A DNA stretch of 12,179 nt from Vulcanimicrobiota bacterium. Its GTDB lineage: Bacteria; Vulcanimicrobiota; Vulcanimicrobiia; Vulcanimicrobiales; Vulcanimicrobiaceae. The notes under the pieces were generated by a model, which had not been told where the DNA came from, did not search any database, and worked only from the letters and a program-made list of their open reading frames with translations. Position 1 is the first letter of the stretch. Each line of letters starts with the position of its first letter. Shown in pieces: positions 1-7,300 of this stretch. Made by a program: the position numbers and the translations under genes. The stretch covers positions 1-12,179 of the forward strand of contig JAFAHB010000269.1 of the NCBI GenBank assembly GCA_019237435.1. The letters are read 5' to 3'.

Positions 1-855
1 TACGAAACGCTGTCGCGACGTATGACGGCGTCGCAGCTCGCCTATTCGAACATCGCGTTCTTTACCGAAGCCGTGAAACCGCGCCGATGGATTCCGCGCG
101 TTCTGCAAGGCGTCTGGATCGTCGCCTTCGCGGCGCTCGTGCTCGGAATATCGGGCCCGCATCTAACGGTCCCGGTTGCGGTTCGCGACGGGTCGGTTTT
201 CATTTGCCTCGATACGTCGGGATCGATGGCCTCGACAGACGTCTTTCCAACCCGCGCTCAGGCATCCAAAGCTGCTGCGCGAGCCTTCATCAGCGACAGT
301 CCGCCCGGAACGAGAATCGGCATCATCTCGTTCGCCGGCGGCGCAGGCGTCGTGCAGCCGTTGAGCGCCGATCACCAAGCCGTGATCGCGGCGCTCGATG
401 AAGTGCCCCTTCCGAATGGGGCAACCGCGATCGGCGATGCGCTCAAGCTTGCGGCGCAGATGCTGCCGCCCAACGGCCACCGCGTGGTCATTCTCATCAC
501 CGACGGCGTCAATAACGCGGGCAGCGATCCGACGGAGGTGGCGCAGTGGCTGGGCGCCCACCACATTCCCATCTACACCGTCGGAATCGGAACGCCGAAT
601 GGCGGTCTCATTCCCGGCACGAACGAAGAGGCGACGATCGACGAAGATGCGTTGCGCGGCTACGCCGGCGCCAGCGGCGGTGCGTACGCGCGCGCCGAAA
701 ACGCGACGCAGCTTCAGGACGCGCTCGCGCGTCTGGGACGCGTTACATCGCTGCAACGCAAGCCGGTCGACGCGTCATTGGGCTTTGCCGTGGCGGGAGC
801 CTTGGGGATGCTCTTCGCATTCTTGACGGGCTTCGGATTAGGCCGATACCCGTGA
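1..855 (+). CDS. von Willebrand factor A domain membrane protein (BatA-like), 5'-partial
   Basis: The frame is open from the first base of the window, so the first ATG at 22 is probably internal and the true start lies upstream. Residue numbers here count from that ATG. A complete VWA metal-ion-dependent adhesion site is visible: DTSGS at 64-68, the threonine in GATAIGDA at 135 and ITDG at 159-162 (Asp161). A hydrophobic segment at about 28-45 precedes the VWA domain and another at about 254-274 ends the protein. The VWA domain is therefore probably extracytoplasmic between two anchors, as in BatA/BatB-type proteins. The segment before the first helix (LAYSN) matches the region that normally follows an earlier N-terminal helix in this family, so roughly one helix is missing. 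VWA proteins of this type bind divalent metal and partner proteins and often work with MoxR AAA ATPases; none is in the window. The stop overlaps the pdxH start by 4 nt. Confidence 0.88.
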   Translation, partial: YETLSRRMTASQLAYSNIAFFTEAVKPRRWIPRVLQGVWIVAFAALVLGISGPHLTVPVAVRDGSVFICLDTSGSMASTDVFPTRAQASKAAARAFISDSPPGTRIGIISFAGGAGVVQPLSADHQAVIAALDEVPLPNGATAIGDALKLAAQMLPPNGHRVVILITDGVNNAGSDPTEVAQWLGAHHIPIYTVGIGTPNGGLIPGTNEEATIDEDALRGYAGASGGAYARAENATQLQDALARLGRVTSLQRKPVDASLGFAVAGALGMLFAFLTGFGLGRYP

Positions 856-1427
856 CCGATCCCATATCGCTCCTCGCGCAGTGGATCGACGACGCGGGCG
901 GCTCGGAAGCTGTCGAAGCGATCGCGATGTGCCTAGCCACCGCCGACGAACACGGACGTCCGTCGGCGCGGATCGTGCTCTTGCGCGGGCTCGACGTGCG
1001 CGGCCTGCGTTTCTTCACCTCTTACGAGAGCCGCAAAGGCCGCGAACTCGCGGAAAACCCGCAGGCCGCGGCGGTTCTGTATTGGCCCCAGCTCCATCGG
1101 CAAGTGCGCGTCGAAGGCGACGTCGTGCCGCTGCCCGAGAATGAATCCGACGAGTACTTTAGCGAGCGCCCGCGCGGCCATCGCATTGCGGCTTGGGCAT
1201 CCGAGCAGAGCCGCGTGCTCGAATCGTACGCGGTATTAGAAGATCGCTTTGCGCATTTCGATGCACGCTTTGAAGGAGAAGATGTTCCACGCCCCCACTC
1301 GTGGGGTGGCTATTTGTTGACGCCTTCGCGCATCGAGTTCTGGCAAGGCCGGCCCAATCGCATGCACGAGCGTATCGAGTACACGCGTGTCGGCAACGGC
1401 TGGCAAACTGCGCGGCTTCAGCCCTGA
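852..1427 (+). CDS. pdxH: pyridoxamine/pyridoxine 5'-phosphate oxidase
   Basis: This is the FMN-dependent enzyme that oxidises pyridoxine or pyridoxamine 5'-phosphate to pyridoxal 5'-phosphate, the last step of vitamin B6 synthesis and salvage, in the cytosol. The product is 191 residues. Family blocks are in the expected order: RIVLLRGLD (40-48) and FFTSYESRKGREL (54-66) for FMN binding; WPQLHRQVRVEGDV (78-91); DEYFSERPRGHRIAAWASEQS (100-120); and the C-terminal WGGY...IEFWQG...RMHER (151-174), in which Arg170 and His172 correspond to the substrate-binding Arg/His of E. coli PdxH. The GTG at 852 is chosen because it overlaps the upstream stop as GTGA and because the conserved domain begins immediately after it. 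The same frame stays open further upstream, but that part is arginine-rich shadow of the VWA gene. No strong ribosome-binding site precedes the GTG, so translational coupling to the VWA gene is likely. Confidence 0.96.
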   Translation: MTDPISLLAQWIDDAGGSEAVEAIAMCLATADEHGRPSARIVLLRGLDVRGLRFFTSYESRKGRELAENPQAAAVLYWPQLHRQVRVEGDVVPLPENESDEYFSERPRGHRIAAWASEQSRVLESYAVLEDRFAHFDARFEGEDVPRPHSWGGYLLTPSRIEFWQGRPNRMHERIEYTRVGNGWQTARLQP

Positions 1428-1672
1428 GAGGGCACCGGTGGAGGGCACGTCTGATCGGCTTCGTCGATGGACTTCTGGACAAGCTTGAAATGCAGCGCGA
1501 TTTCACGGAACAACAGAGGTACGCGCATCTGAGGCACCCTCTTGATGATGCTCTCGGTGCCGACGCGGCCCGTCACGTAGACGAAGGACGGAACTGGAGC
1601 GAGATGCGCGCCCTGCGGAAAGCCTTGCTCGTCTAGTACCCTCGCTGCTATAATGCCGGTGGCCGCGTGCAC
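1418..1672 (-). CDS. possible small hypothetical protein or gene remnant, start uncertain
   Basis: On the minus strand an open frame ends at 1418, just inside the 3' end of pdxH. Its composition resembles real coding sequence: most codons end in G or C, and the translation is balanced, not arginine-rich, with stretches such as HLAPVPSFVYVTGRVGTES and VPLLFREIALHFKLVQKS. I do not recognise a family. No ATG lies in the useful part. The nearest upstream start is a GTG whose first base is 1672, with no ribosome-binding site; the frame continues upstream to about 1744 but overlaps the promoter and start of the GloVer gene. It may be a 5'-truncated remnant, a gene with an unusual start, or chance. 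The + strand frame across the same bases is also open, so strand assignment is weak. Confidence 0.25.
   Translation of the reverse strand: MHAATGIIAARVLDEQGFPQGAHLAPVPSFVYVTGRVGTESIIKRVPQMRVPLLFREIALHFKLVQKSIDEADQTCPPPVPSQG
1625..1654 (+). promoter_or_regulatory. sigma70-type promoter for the GloVer-repeat gene
   Basis: A perfect TATAAT box at 1649-1654 is preceded, after an 18-base spacer, by TTGCTC at 1625-1630, which matches the first three bases of the -35 consensus TTGACA. Transcription would begin near 1661, leaving a leader of about 60 nt before the ATG at 1724. It sits in the only substantial spacer between pdxH and the GloVer gene and points towards the latter. Confidence 0.55.
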
Positions 1673-1713
1673 CCGTGAACGTACGCGGCTAGGGTGTTTC
1701 CGCTGCAAACAAT

Positions 1714-1718
1714 GGAGG
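1714..1718 (+). promoter_or_regulatory. ribosome-binding site deciding the GloVer start
   Basis: GGAGG ends 5 bases before the ATG at 1724. This favours 1724 over the in-frame GTG at 1694 and the ATG at 1712, neither of which has such a site. Confidence 0.7.
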
Positions 1719-1723
1719 CTTCG

Positions 1724-3064
1724 ATGAGGTCGTTTGAGCGCCACCCGGCAGTGTTGTCAAAGATTACAGTACCTAGCCGCTTAGTTACCTGCGTGAGCTT
1801 ACTGAGCACATTCTCGTGCAGTCACACGGGCGTCGCCGTGACTCCCGCGGCGATCACGCAGTCGAGCCCGTTTGGTGCTGTGCCGGACACACATCGTATC
1901 GCACCGTTGTATTCCTACGGCGGAAGAGACGGCGTCATCAGCGGCATCGGCGGAAACGGCGGATTAATCGGAACGGCAGCAGGGCTTTTTGGAACAGCAC
2001 CCTCCGGCGGCGACGAAAAGTGCATGTGGATACACGGCACAGGGTGCGGCGTCGTTTACAAACTAACGCCCATTCCCGGGAGCTCGAGGTACAAAGAGAC
2101 CCGGCTGCACGTTTTTAAGGGAGCCGAGGGCGCCGCACCAATCGGCAGGCTCTATATGGACAAAAAGGGCGAGCTGTACGGTACGACCTACGCTGGCGGC
2201 ACTAATAACGCGGGCGTAATCTACAAAATAAACGTGTCGGGATCGATCCCGCACTATTCGATAGTTCATAATTTTGGTGGCGCCGGAGACGGTGCTTATC
2301 CGTTTGCAGGTGTCATCGAGGCAAACGACGTTCTTTACGGAACGACCGTCGGAGGGGGCAAATACTCTAGCAGCTACTGCCATAGTGTCGGAAGCGCTCC
2401 CGATAGCCACTGCGGGACCATCTACAGCTTAGACTTAGCGAGTGGCGCGGAACGGGTGATTCACAACTTCGGTCACGGTGAAGATGGGCTCACTCCTGCT
2501 GCCCCTTTGCTATATGAAAATGGGACGCTGTACGGCACAACGCCGTATGGCGGTAAGTACAGCATCGGGATCGTCTTTGCTGTCACGAATGGGAAAGAAC
2601 GGATCTTGTCAGCGGATGAAGCAGGAGGCACGTACCCCTTTGGCGGGCTGATAGCGATCAACGGCACGCTTTACGGTACAACGGACTTCGGCGGTATGCA
2701 GAACGGAGGAACCGTCTACGCCCTCGATATCTCGTCTCGCCACGTGCGGGTATTGTACAGCTTCGCGCGCTCGTCTCAGTTCCCGCAAGGTGCCGAGCCC
2801 GCAGCCGCCGTGATCTACCGGCAAGGGAAGTTGTGGGGTACAGCCCCGCTCGGAGGCGCAACGTGCCATTCCACCAATTTAGGGTGCGGCATGATCTTTT
2901 CGCTGGCGCCTGACGGCACGGGCTTTACAAAAGTTGCTTTCCGGGGCGGACTGGGCGGATATAGCCCGACGTGCCCGCTACTCTATAGCGAAGACGCGCT
3001 GTATGGCACAACAACCTACGGCGGTAAACGCGACGAGGGCATCGCATTTAAACTCGCGCTATAG
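1724..3064 (+). CDS. secreted GloVer-repeat protein with cysteine-pair loop insertions
   Basis: The product is 446 residues. Its N-terminus is basic (MRSFERH) with a modest hydrophobic stretch (LVTCVSLLSTF, 20-30) ending at Cys32. This looks like an export signal, possibly a lipoprotein, although the residues before Cys32 do not fit a standard lipobox. The rest is built of repeats of the L-[YFW]-G-T-[TA]-x-x-G-G type starting at residues 88, 151, 204, 269, 316, 370 and 426. Each is followed by G-[VTM]-[VI]-[YF]-x-L and often by a V-hydrophobic-x-x-F strand. This is the GloVer repeat described by TIGR03803, named for Gloeobacter and Verrucomicrobia, likely to form a beta-propeller-like fold outside the cytoplasm; the biological role is unknown. 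Three repeats carry an inserted loop closed by two cysteines just before the CG-[VTM]-[IV] strand. The gene is visibly richer in A/T-ending codons than its neighbours. It has its own promoter and ribosome-binding site. Confidence 0.85.
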   Translation: MRSFERHPAVLSKITVPSRLVTCVSLLSTFSCSHTGVAVTPAAITQSSPFGAVPDTHRIAPLYSYGGRDGVISGIGGNGGLIGTAAGLFGTAPSGGDEKCMWIHGTGCGVVYKLTPIPGSSRYKETRLHVFKGAEGAAPIGRLYMDKKGELYGTTYAGGTNNAGVIYKINVSGSIPHYSIVHNFGGAGDGAYPFAGVIEANDVLYGTTVGGGKYSSSYCHSVGSAPDSHCGTIYSLDLASGAERVIHNFGHGEDGLTPAAPLLYENGTLYGTTPYGGKYSIGIVFAVTNGKERILSADEAGGTYPFGGLIAINGTLYGTTDFGGMQNGGTVYALDISSRHVRVLYSFARSSQFPQGAEPAAAVIYRQGKLWGTAPLGGATCHSTNLGCGMIFSLAPDGTGFTKVAFRGGLGGYSPTCPLLYSEDALYGTTTYGGKRDEGIAFKLAL

Positions 3065-3112
3065 CTATACCAATCCAGGGACGTGAATGAGTCTCGTGGT
3101 ATTGTTTTAGCC

Positions 3113-3119
3113 AAGGAGG
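3113..3119 (+). promoter_or_regulatory. strong ribosome-binding site of the miniprotein gene
   Basis: AAGGAGG, a full Shine-Dalgarno match, ends 4 bases before the ATG at 3124. This is the main evidence that such a short reading frame is translated. The context (GGAGGTTCGATG) resembles that of the preceding gene (GGAGGCTTCGATG). Confidence 0.75.
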
Positions 3120-3123
3120 TTCG

Positions 3124-3306
3124 ATGCACGCGCATCCGCTTGAAGCCCGAATCGCACACGTGGAGGGGGCCTTCAATCAAGTCAACGAGCGGCTCGGCAG
3201 CATCGAACGGCGGTTGGACGGCATTGACGTTCGCTTCAACTGGTTGACCGGCATCGTCGTCGGCACCTGGATAACCACGATCCTCACGATCCTCTTGCAT
3301 CACTGA
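3124..3306 (+). CDS. small coiled-coil, single-pass membrane protein
   Basis: A 60-residue protein. Residues 6-40 are a heptad-like helix (EARIAHVEGAFNQVNERL then GSIERRLDGIDVRF) with hydrophobic residues every three to four positions, which suggests an oligomerising coiled coil. Residues 41-58 (WLTGIVVGTWITTILTIL) form one transmembrane helix ending in two histidines. This layout is common in small bacterial membrane proteins and resembles XhlA/haemolysin-type miniproteins, but there is no close enough match to name it. The strong ribosome-binding site supports the start. It lies 59 nt after the GloVer gene and could be read from the same transcript. Its 3' end overlaps the convergent membrane-protein gene by 7 nt. 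Confidence 0.72.
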   Translation: MHAHPLEARIAHVEGAFNQVNERLGSIERRLDGIDVRFNWLTGIVVGTWITTILTILLHH

Positions 3307-4085
3307 CCGGCAGCCCGAGCGGATCGGCGGCCCGCCAGCCACTCGGCCAGGATCAACGTCGCTCCAATCGCGGCGAGATTGTAGGTGTTAACGCCCCATG
3401 CTGCATGATTGTGAGGATACGCTAGCAGGATCGGCGCTAACGCCAATGCGCTGAAAACCAGCAACATCAATGCAAGAAGCCGCGCGGCAAGAACGTCGAG
3501 GACTCCGCAGAGTATCGCGACGCCCGCCGACAGAAACCCGATACCCGTAACCATCGCCCATACAGCGCCTCCGAGCGGCATCCATTTCGGCACCATCGCA
3601 GCGACGCTACCGATTCCGGTGAAGTGCCCGAGTCCGAAGATAATCGTTGAAAGGCCGAAAACCCAGCGCGAAACTTGCGCAACGAACTGAAGTCGCGTGT
3701 CGTTTCGTGCGGAAAACGAAATGTACAAGAGTACCGCAGCCGCGACAACGATGAGATTCTGCCCGACTCCAACCGCCGCGCCGATTGCGCCTTGCCATCC
3801 AAGAAAATGCGGCGCGGTGAAAAGGCGCGGGAAAGCAAAGATCGCAAAAAGCAGATAACACAACGCGAGCACGATTGCACCGAATCGAGCCGCGCGCCGC
3901 GTCACAATCGCCATGCCGCCGGCGATCAGCAAAACGGCAACGACGTCCGAAAACGCTCCGTGCGCAGGCACATTGTCTCCCCACGCCGCAATCGGCTCCT
4001 CGGCGGGATCGAACGCCCCAAACGCAAGATTAACGATCCCCGTCGCCATCGCGGCCACCGCCAGCACGCAAACACCAACCTTCAT
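3300..4085 (-). CDS. eight-helix integral membrane protein, tandem DoxX-like
   Basis: The product is 261 residues, almost entirely hydrophobic. Predicted helices lie near residues 3-24, 46-63, 66-86, 105-124, 140-156, 172-194, 198-222 and 233-252. The C-terminal half (FGLGHFTG, then VPKWMPLGG, then a G-rich helix, a basic ARL turn and a final helix) has the pattern of DoxX-like four-helix proteins. The N-terminal half shows the same order of helices: FGAF, then an Ala/Gly helix, then RRAARFGAIVLAL, then a proline-containing loop and a last helix. It is therefore probably a duplication-fusion. The ATG at 4085 is preceded on the minus strand by AAGGGGGTGAG, a near-consensus Shine-Dalgarno (4096-4088). 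It is transcribed towards the + strand genes and is monocistronic here. DoxX relatives have been linked to redox and thiol stress and quinone-associated functions; the role here is not known. Confidence 0.75.
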   Translation of the reverse strand: MKVGVCVLAVAAMATGIVNLAFGAFDPAEEPIAAWGDNVPAHGAFSDVVAVLLIAGGMAIVTRRAARFGAIVLALCYLLFAIFAFPRLFTAPHFLGWQGAIGAAVGVGQNLIVVAAAVLLYISFSARNDTRLQFVAQVSRWVFGLSTIIFGLGHFTGIGSVAAMVPKWMPLGGAVWAMVTGIGFLSAGVAILCGVLDVLAARLLALMLLVFSALALAPILLAYPHNHAAWGVNTYNLAAIGATLILAEWLAGRRSARAAGQ

Positions 4086-4201
4086 CTCACCCCCTTAAAC
4101 GCAACCGCGCGCAGATCCGTGATGACCGAGGTAAGGAGCCCGACGTAGGGCTGCTGAGAAGGCTCTGACTTTTTCGGGCCAGCCATGGAGGGCTGCTTCA
4201 A

Positions 4202-4238
4202 ACCCTTCGAGACGCGCGCTACGCGCGCTCCTCAGGGT
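4202..4238. repeat. palindromic intergenic repeat (hairpin)
   Basis: The outer arms ACCCT (4202-4206) and AGGGT (4234-4238) pair. Inside them GAG (4209-4211) pairs with CTC (4228-4230), and CGCGCG (4213-4218) pairs with CGCGCG (4222-4227) around a CTA loop, with a small internal loop and one bulged A. The sequence pattern CTTCGAGACGCG...CGCGCTCCTCAGGGTGA is of the type seen as dispersed intergenic repeats in many GC-rich bacterial genomes. It could act as a transcript hairpin or be a selfish short repeat. Only one clear copy is present in this window. Confidence 0.7.
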
Positions 4239-4256
4239 GACACAGACGAAAATGGA

Positions 4257-4276
4257 CGAGCAGGAGCGAGCAGGAC
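4257..4276. repeat. tandem 10-mer, two copies
   Basis: CGAGCAGGAG is followed directly by CGAGCAGGAC, and a degenerate third unit (GCGAGCGACG) follows. It lies between the two hairpins upstream of carB and may belong to the same repeat element. Confidence 0.5.
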
Positions 4277-4294
4277 GCGAGCGACGGGCGTCTT

Positions 4295-4312
4295 CGAACG
4301 CGCCTACGTTCG
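4295..4312. repeat. second hairpin, possibly a diverged copy of the palindromic repeat
   Basis: CGAACG (4295-4300) and CGTTCG (4307-4312) form a perfect 6-bp stem around the loop CGCCTA. The flanks CTTCGA...CTACG...CTCAG occur in the same order as in the repeat at 4202-4238, which suggests a degenerate copy or a common folding constraint. Confidence 0.4.
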
Positions 4313-4373
4313 GGCTCAGAAAAATCAATCGACCCAGGGACTCAAGCGCGGCTGCTTTAATCACAGCCTTTTA

Positions 4374-7300
4374 GTGCCGCGCCGCAGCGTGATGGTCATC
4401 GGGTCGGGGCCGATCGTGATCGGTCAGGCCGCAGAGTTTGATTACGCAGGCGTTCAAGCGTGCCGCGCGCTGCGCGAAGAAGGCCACCGGGTCGTTCTCG
4501 TCAACTCGAATCCCGCGACCATCATGACGGACCCTGAAGTCGCGGACGCCGTCTATCTCGAGCCTTTGACCGTCGGAGCCGTCGAGGAGATCCTCGCGCG
4601 CGAGCGCCCCGACGCGCTGCTCCCGACGCTCGGCGGCCAAACCGGGCTCAATCTCGCCGTCGAGCTGGAAGAAGCGGGCGTGCTGCGACGGTACGGCGTC
4701 GAGTTGCTCGGCACGCCGATTGAAACGATTCGGCTTGCCGAAGATCGCGAGCGCTTCAAGCTGAAGATGCTGGAGATCGGCGAGCCCGTTCCCGAGAGCG
4801 CGATCGTCACCCAGATCGATGAAGGCTTGGCGTTTGCGAAAATCGCGGGCTATCCGCTCGTGGTGCGCCCGGCGTATACGCTCGCGGGCACGGGCGGCGG
4901 CGTGGTCTACGATGAGGCGCACTTGCGCGAAACGCTCGACGCCGGTCTGAACGCGAGCCTGATCCATCAGGCTCTTTTAGAAACCTCGCTTTTGGGCTGG
5001 AAAGAGATCGAGTACGAAGTGTTGCGCGACTGCGCCGGCAACTGCATCGTCGTTTGCAACATGGAGAACATCGATCCGGTCGGCGTGCATACCGGCGACT
5101 CGATCGTCGTCGCGCCGTCGCAGACGCTGTCGGACCTCGAATATCAAATGCTGCGCAGCGCGAGCATCAACGTGATTCGCGCGCTCGACGTGCAAGGCGG
5201 ATGCAACATCCAGTTTGCGCTGCACCCAAGTCGAAGCGAGTATGCGATCATCGAAGTGAATCCGCGCGTCTCGCGCAGCTCGGCGCTCGCCTCGAAAGCG
5301 ACCGGCTATCCGATCGCCAAGATCTCCACGCGCATCGCGCTCGGCCAGACGCTCGATCAAATTCCCAACCCCGTGACCGGCGTGACGAAGGCGGCGTACG
5401 AGCCGACGCTGGACTACGTTGTCGTCAAGATCCCACGATGGCCGTTCGACAAGTTTCCGATTGCGGATACCACGATCGGAACGCAGATGAAGTCCACGGG
5501 CGAAGCGATGGGAATCGGTCGAACGTTCCGCGCGGCGCTGCTTAAAGCCGTCCGCGGACTCGACCTCAATCGCGAGACGTTGACCGGCGCGCTCACCGAT
5601 TGGAGCGATGCCGAGCTCGAGGCGATTACCGCGCGGCCGACGCACGAACGACTCTTCGCCGTCGCAGAGCTTCTGCGCCGCGCAACGAACGGCCAACGAA
5701 CCGGCGCAATCGAGCGCGTTCACGCCGCATCGGCGATCGATCGCTTCTGGCTGTACGAGATCGCACAGCTTGTAGCAATCGAAGAACGTCTGCGCGGTAA
5801 CCCGTCGGATGGCGACGTGACCGAGGCGCTGCAATCCGGCTATTCGACGCGGAGCGTGGCATCGCTTAACAAGCAGATCGCAGCACGAAACGGGCGCGTT
5901 GGCTCCCAAGCGGCGTTTCGAATGGTGGATACCGCCGCCGCGGAGTTTCCCGCGAAGTCGCCTTACTATTACGTCTCCCCGGGCGAGCGCGACGAGATGC
6001 GAGCGATGCAGCGCGATGCGGTGGTGGTCGTAGGAAGCGGCCCAATTCGGATCGGACAAGGAATCGAGTTCGATTATAGCTGCGTTCATGCGGCGTGGGC
6101 GCTCAAGAACGCCGGGCGCTCGCCGGTCGTCATCAACAACAATCCGGAGACCGTCTCGACCGACTTCGATATCTCCGACGCCCTGGTTTTCGAACCGCCA
6201 GGCCCCGACGAGGTTGAGGCGACCTGCCGAGCGACGCAAGCGCGCGGCGTGATGCTCGCCTTCGGCGGCCAGACCGCGATCAATCTCGCGGCCGAGCTGA
6301 GCCGGCGGGGCGTACCGATCGTCGGCAGCGATCGCCGTTCGCTCGACATGGCCGAGAATCGCGAGGAGTTCGACGCCGCACTAGCGCGGCTCGGCGTCGC
6401 GCGGCCCCGCGGGCGTGCGGCGCGAAGCTTTCGCGAGGCGCGTGCGATTGCGCGCGAGCTCGGCTTCCCGGTGTTGGTGCGCCCGTCGTTCGTCTTGGGC
6501 GGACGCGCGATGGAGATCGTGCACAATGAGGCTCAGTTGGCAGCCTACGCCGAGTCGGCTCCTCCGATTCTTCCGGAAGCGCCGCTATTGGTCGACAAGT
6601 ATTTGCGCGGCCTGGAGCTTGAGGTCGACGCGATTTTCGATGGCGAGGAGATTCTAATTCCCGGCATCTTCGAGCACGTCGAGCGGGCAGGCATTCATTC
6701 CGGCGATTCCATCAGTGTGTATCCGGTGCAATCCATCGATGCCGCCATGGAGCGGCGCATTGCCGACGTCATGCTGGCGATAGCGAGGGAGCTCGGCATT
6801 CGCGGCCTCATTAACATTCAGTTCGTAGTGCACGACGGCACGCTGTACATCATCGAGGCGAATCCGCGCGCGAGCCGGACCGTGCCGATCATTCAGAAGG
6901 CGACCGGCATCAATCTCGTCGCGGCTGCGACGCGGATTGCGCTCGGCGAACGGCTGCGCGACATGGAGTACGGCACGGGAATGCATCCGCACGTCTCATA
7001 TGTGGTCGTCAAAGTGCCGGTTTTTTCGTTCTCGAAGATGCGCGGCGTCGAGACGATGTTGGGACCCGAAATGAAATCAACCGGTGAGGTTCTCGGCATC
7101 GATTGGTCGTTCGGCGGCGCTTTGCTCAAGGGGTTTCTTGCCGCCGGTGTCCGCTTGCCGCGAGGCGGAGGCCGAATCTTGGTATCGATCTCGGACGAAG
7201 AAAAGGACGAATCGATTCCTGTGCTCCAAGCCTATGCGCGACTCGGCCACCGGCTCGTCGCGACGCCGGGAACTCGCGCGATGCTGGAGGCGGCCGGGAT

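Larger units (their letters stand above)
4086..4373. other. gene-free spacer with repeats upstream of carB
   Basis: This 288-bp stretch separates the divergent membrane-protein gene and carB. It contains a small hairpin (AGCCC/GGGCT, 4137-4141 with 4148-4152), two copies of AGGGCTGCT (4147-4155 and 4188-4196, approximate limits), the palindromic repeat at 4202-4238, a tandem 10-mer at 4257-4276 and a hairpin at 4295-4312. Frames through it give implausible basic peptides. The promoter of carB should lie here; the only AT-rich hexamer close to the carB start is TTTAAT at 4356-4361, without a recognisable -35 at normal spacing, so I do not call it. Confidence 0.6.

Noticed and set aside
546..851. 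In-frame upstream extension of pdxH to 546
   Set aside because: The translation is arginine-rich and lies wholly over the VWA gene; the conserved PdxH domain begins just after GTG 852.
1421..1433. Hairpin GCCCT-GAG-AGGGC at the pdxH stop as a terminator
   Set aside because: Only 5 bp of stem and no T-run on either strand, so not supportable as an intrinsic terminator.
3060..3069. Perfect palindrome TATAGCTATA over the GloVer stop codon
   Set aside because: Ten bases, partly coding, no associated signal; easily chance.
4136..4174. GAGCC (4136-4140) / GGCTC (4161-4165) pairing followed by five T as a terminator
   Set aside because: The stem is short with a 20-nt loop, competes with a better local hairpin, and no + strand gene lies upstream that would need it apart from the distant miniprotein gene.
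4977..6239. A 420-codon open frame on the minus strand opposite carB
   Set aside because: It is an Arg/Asp-rich mirror of the GC-rich carB coding sequence with no recognisable motif; carB is unmistakable on the other strand.
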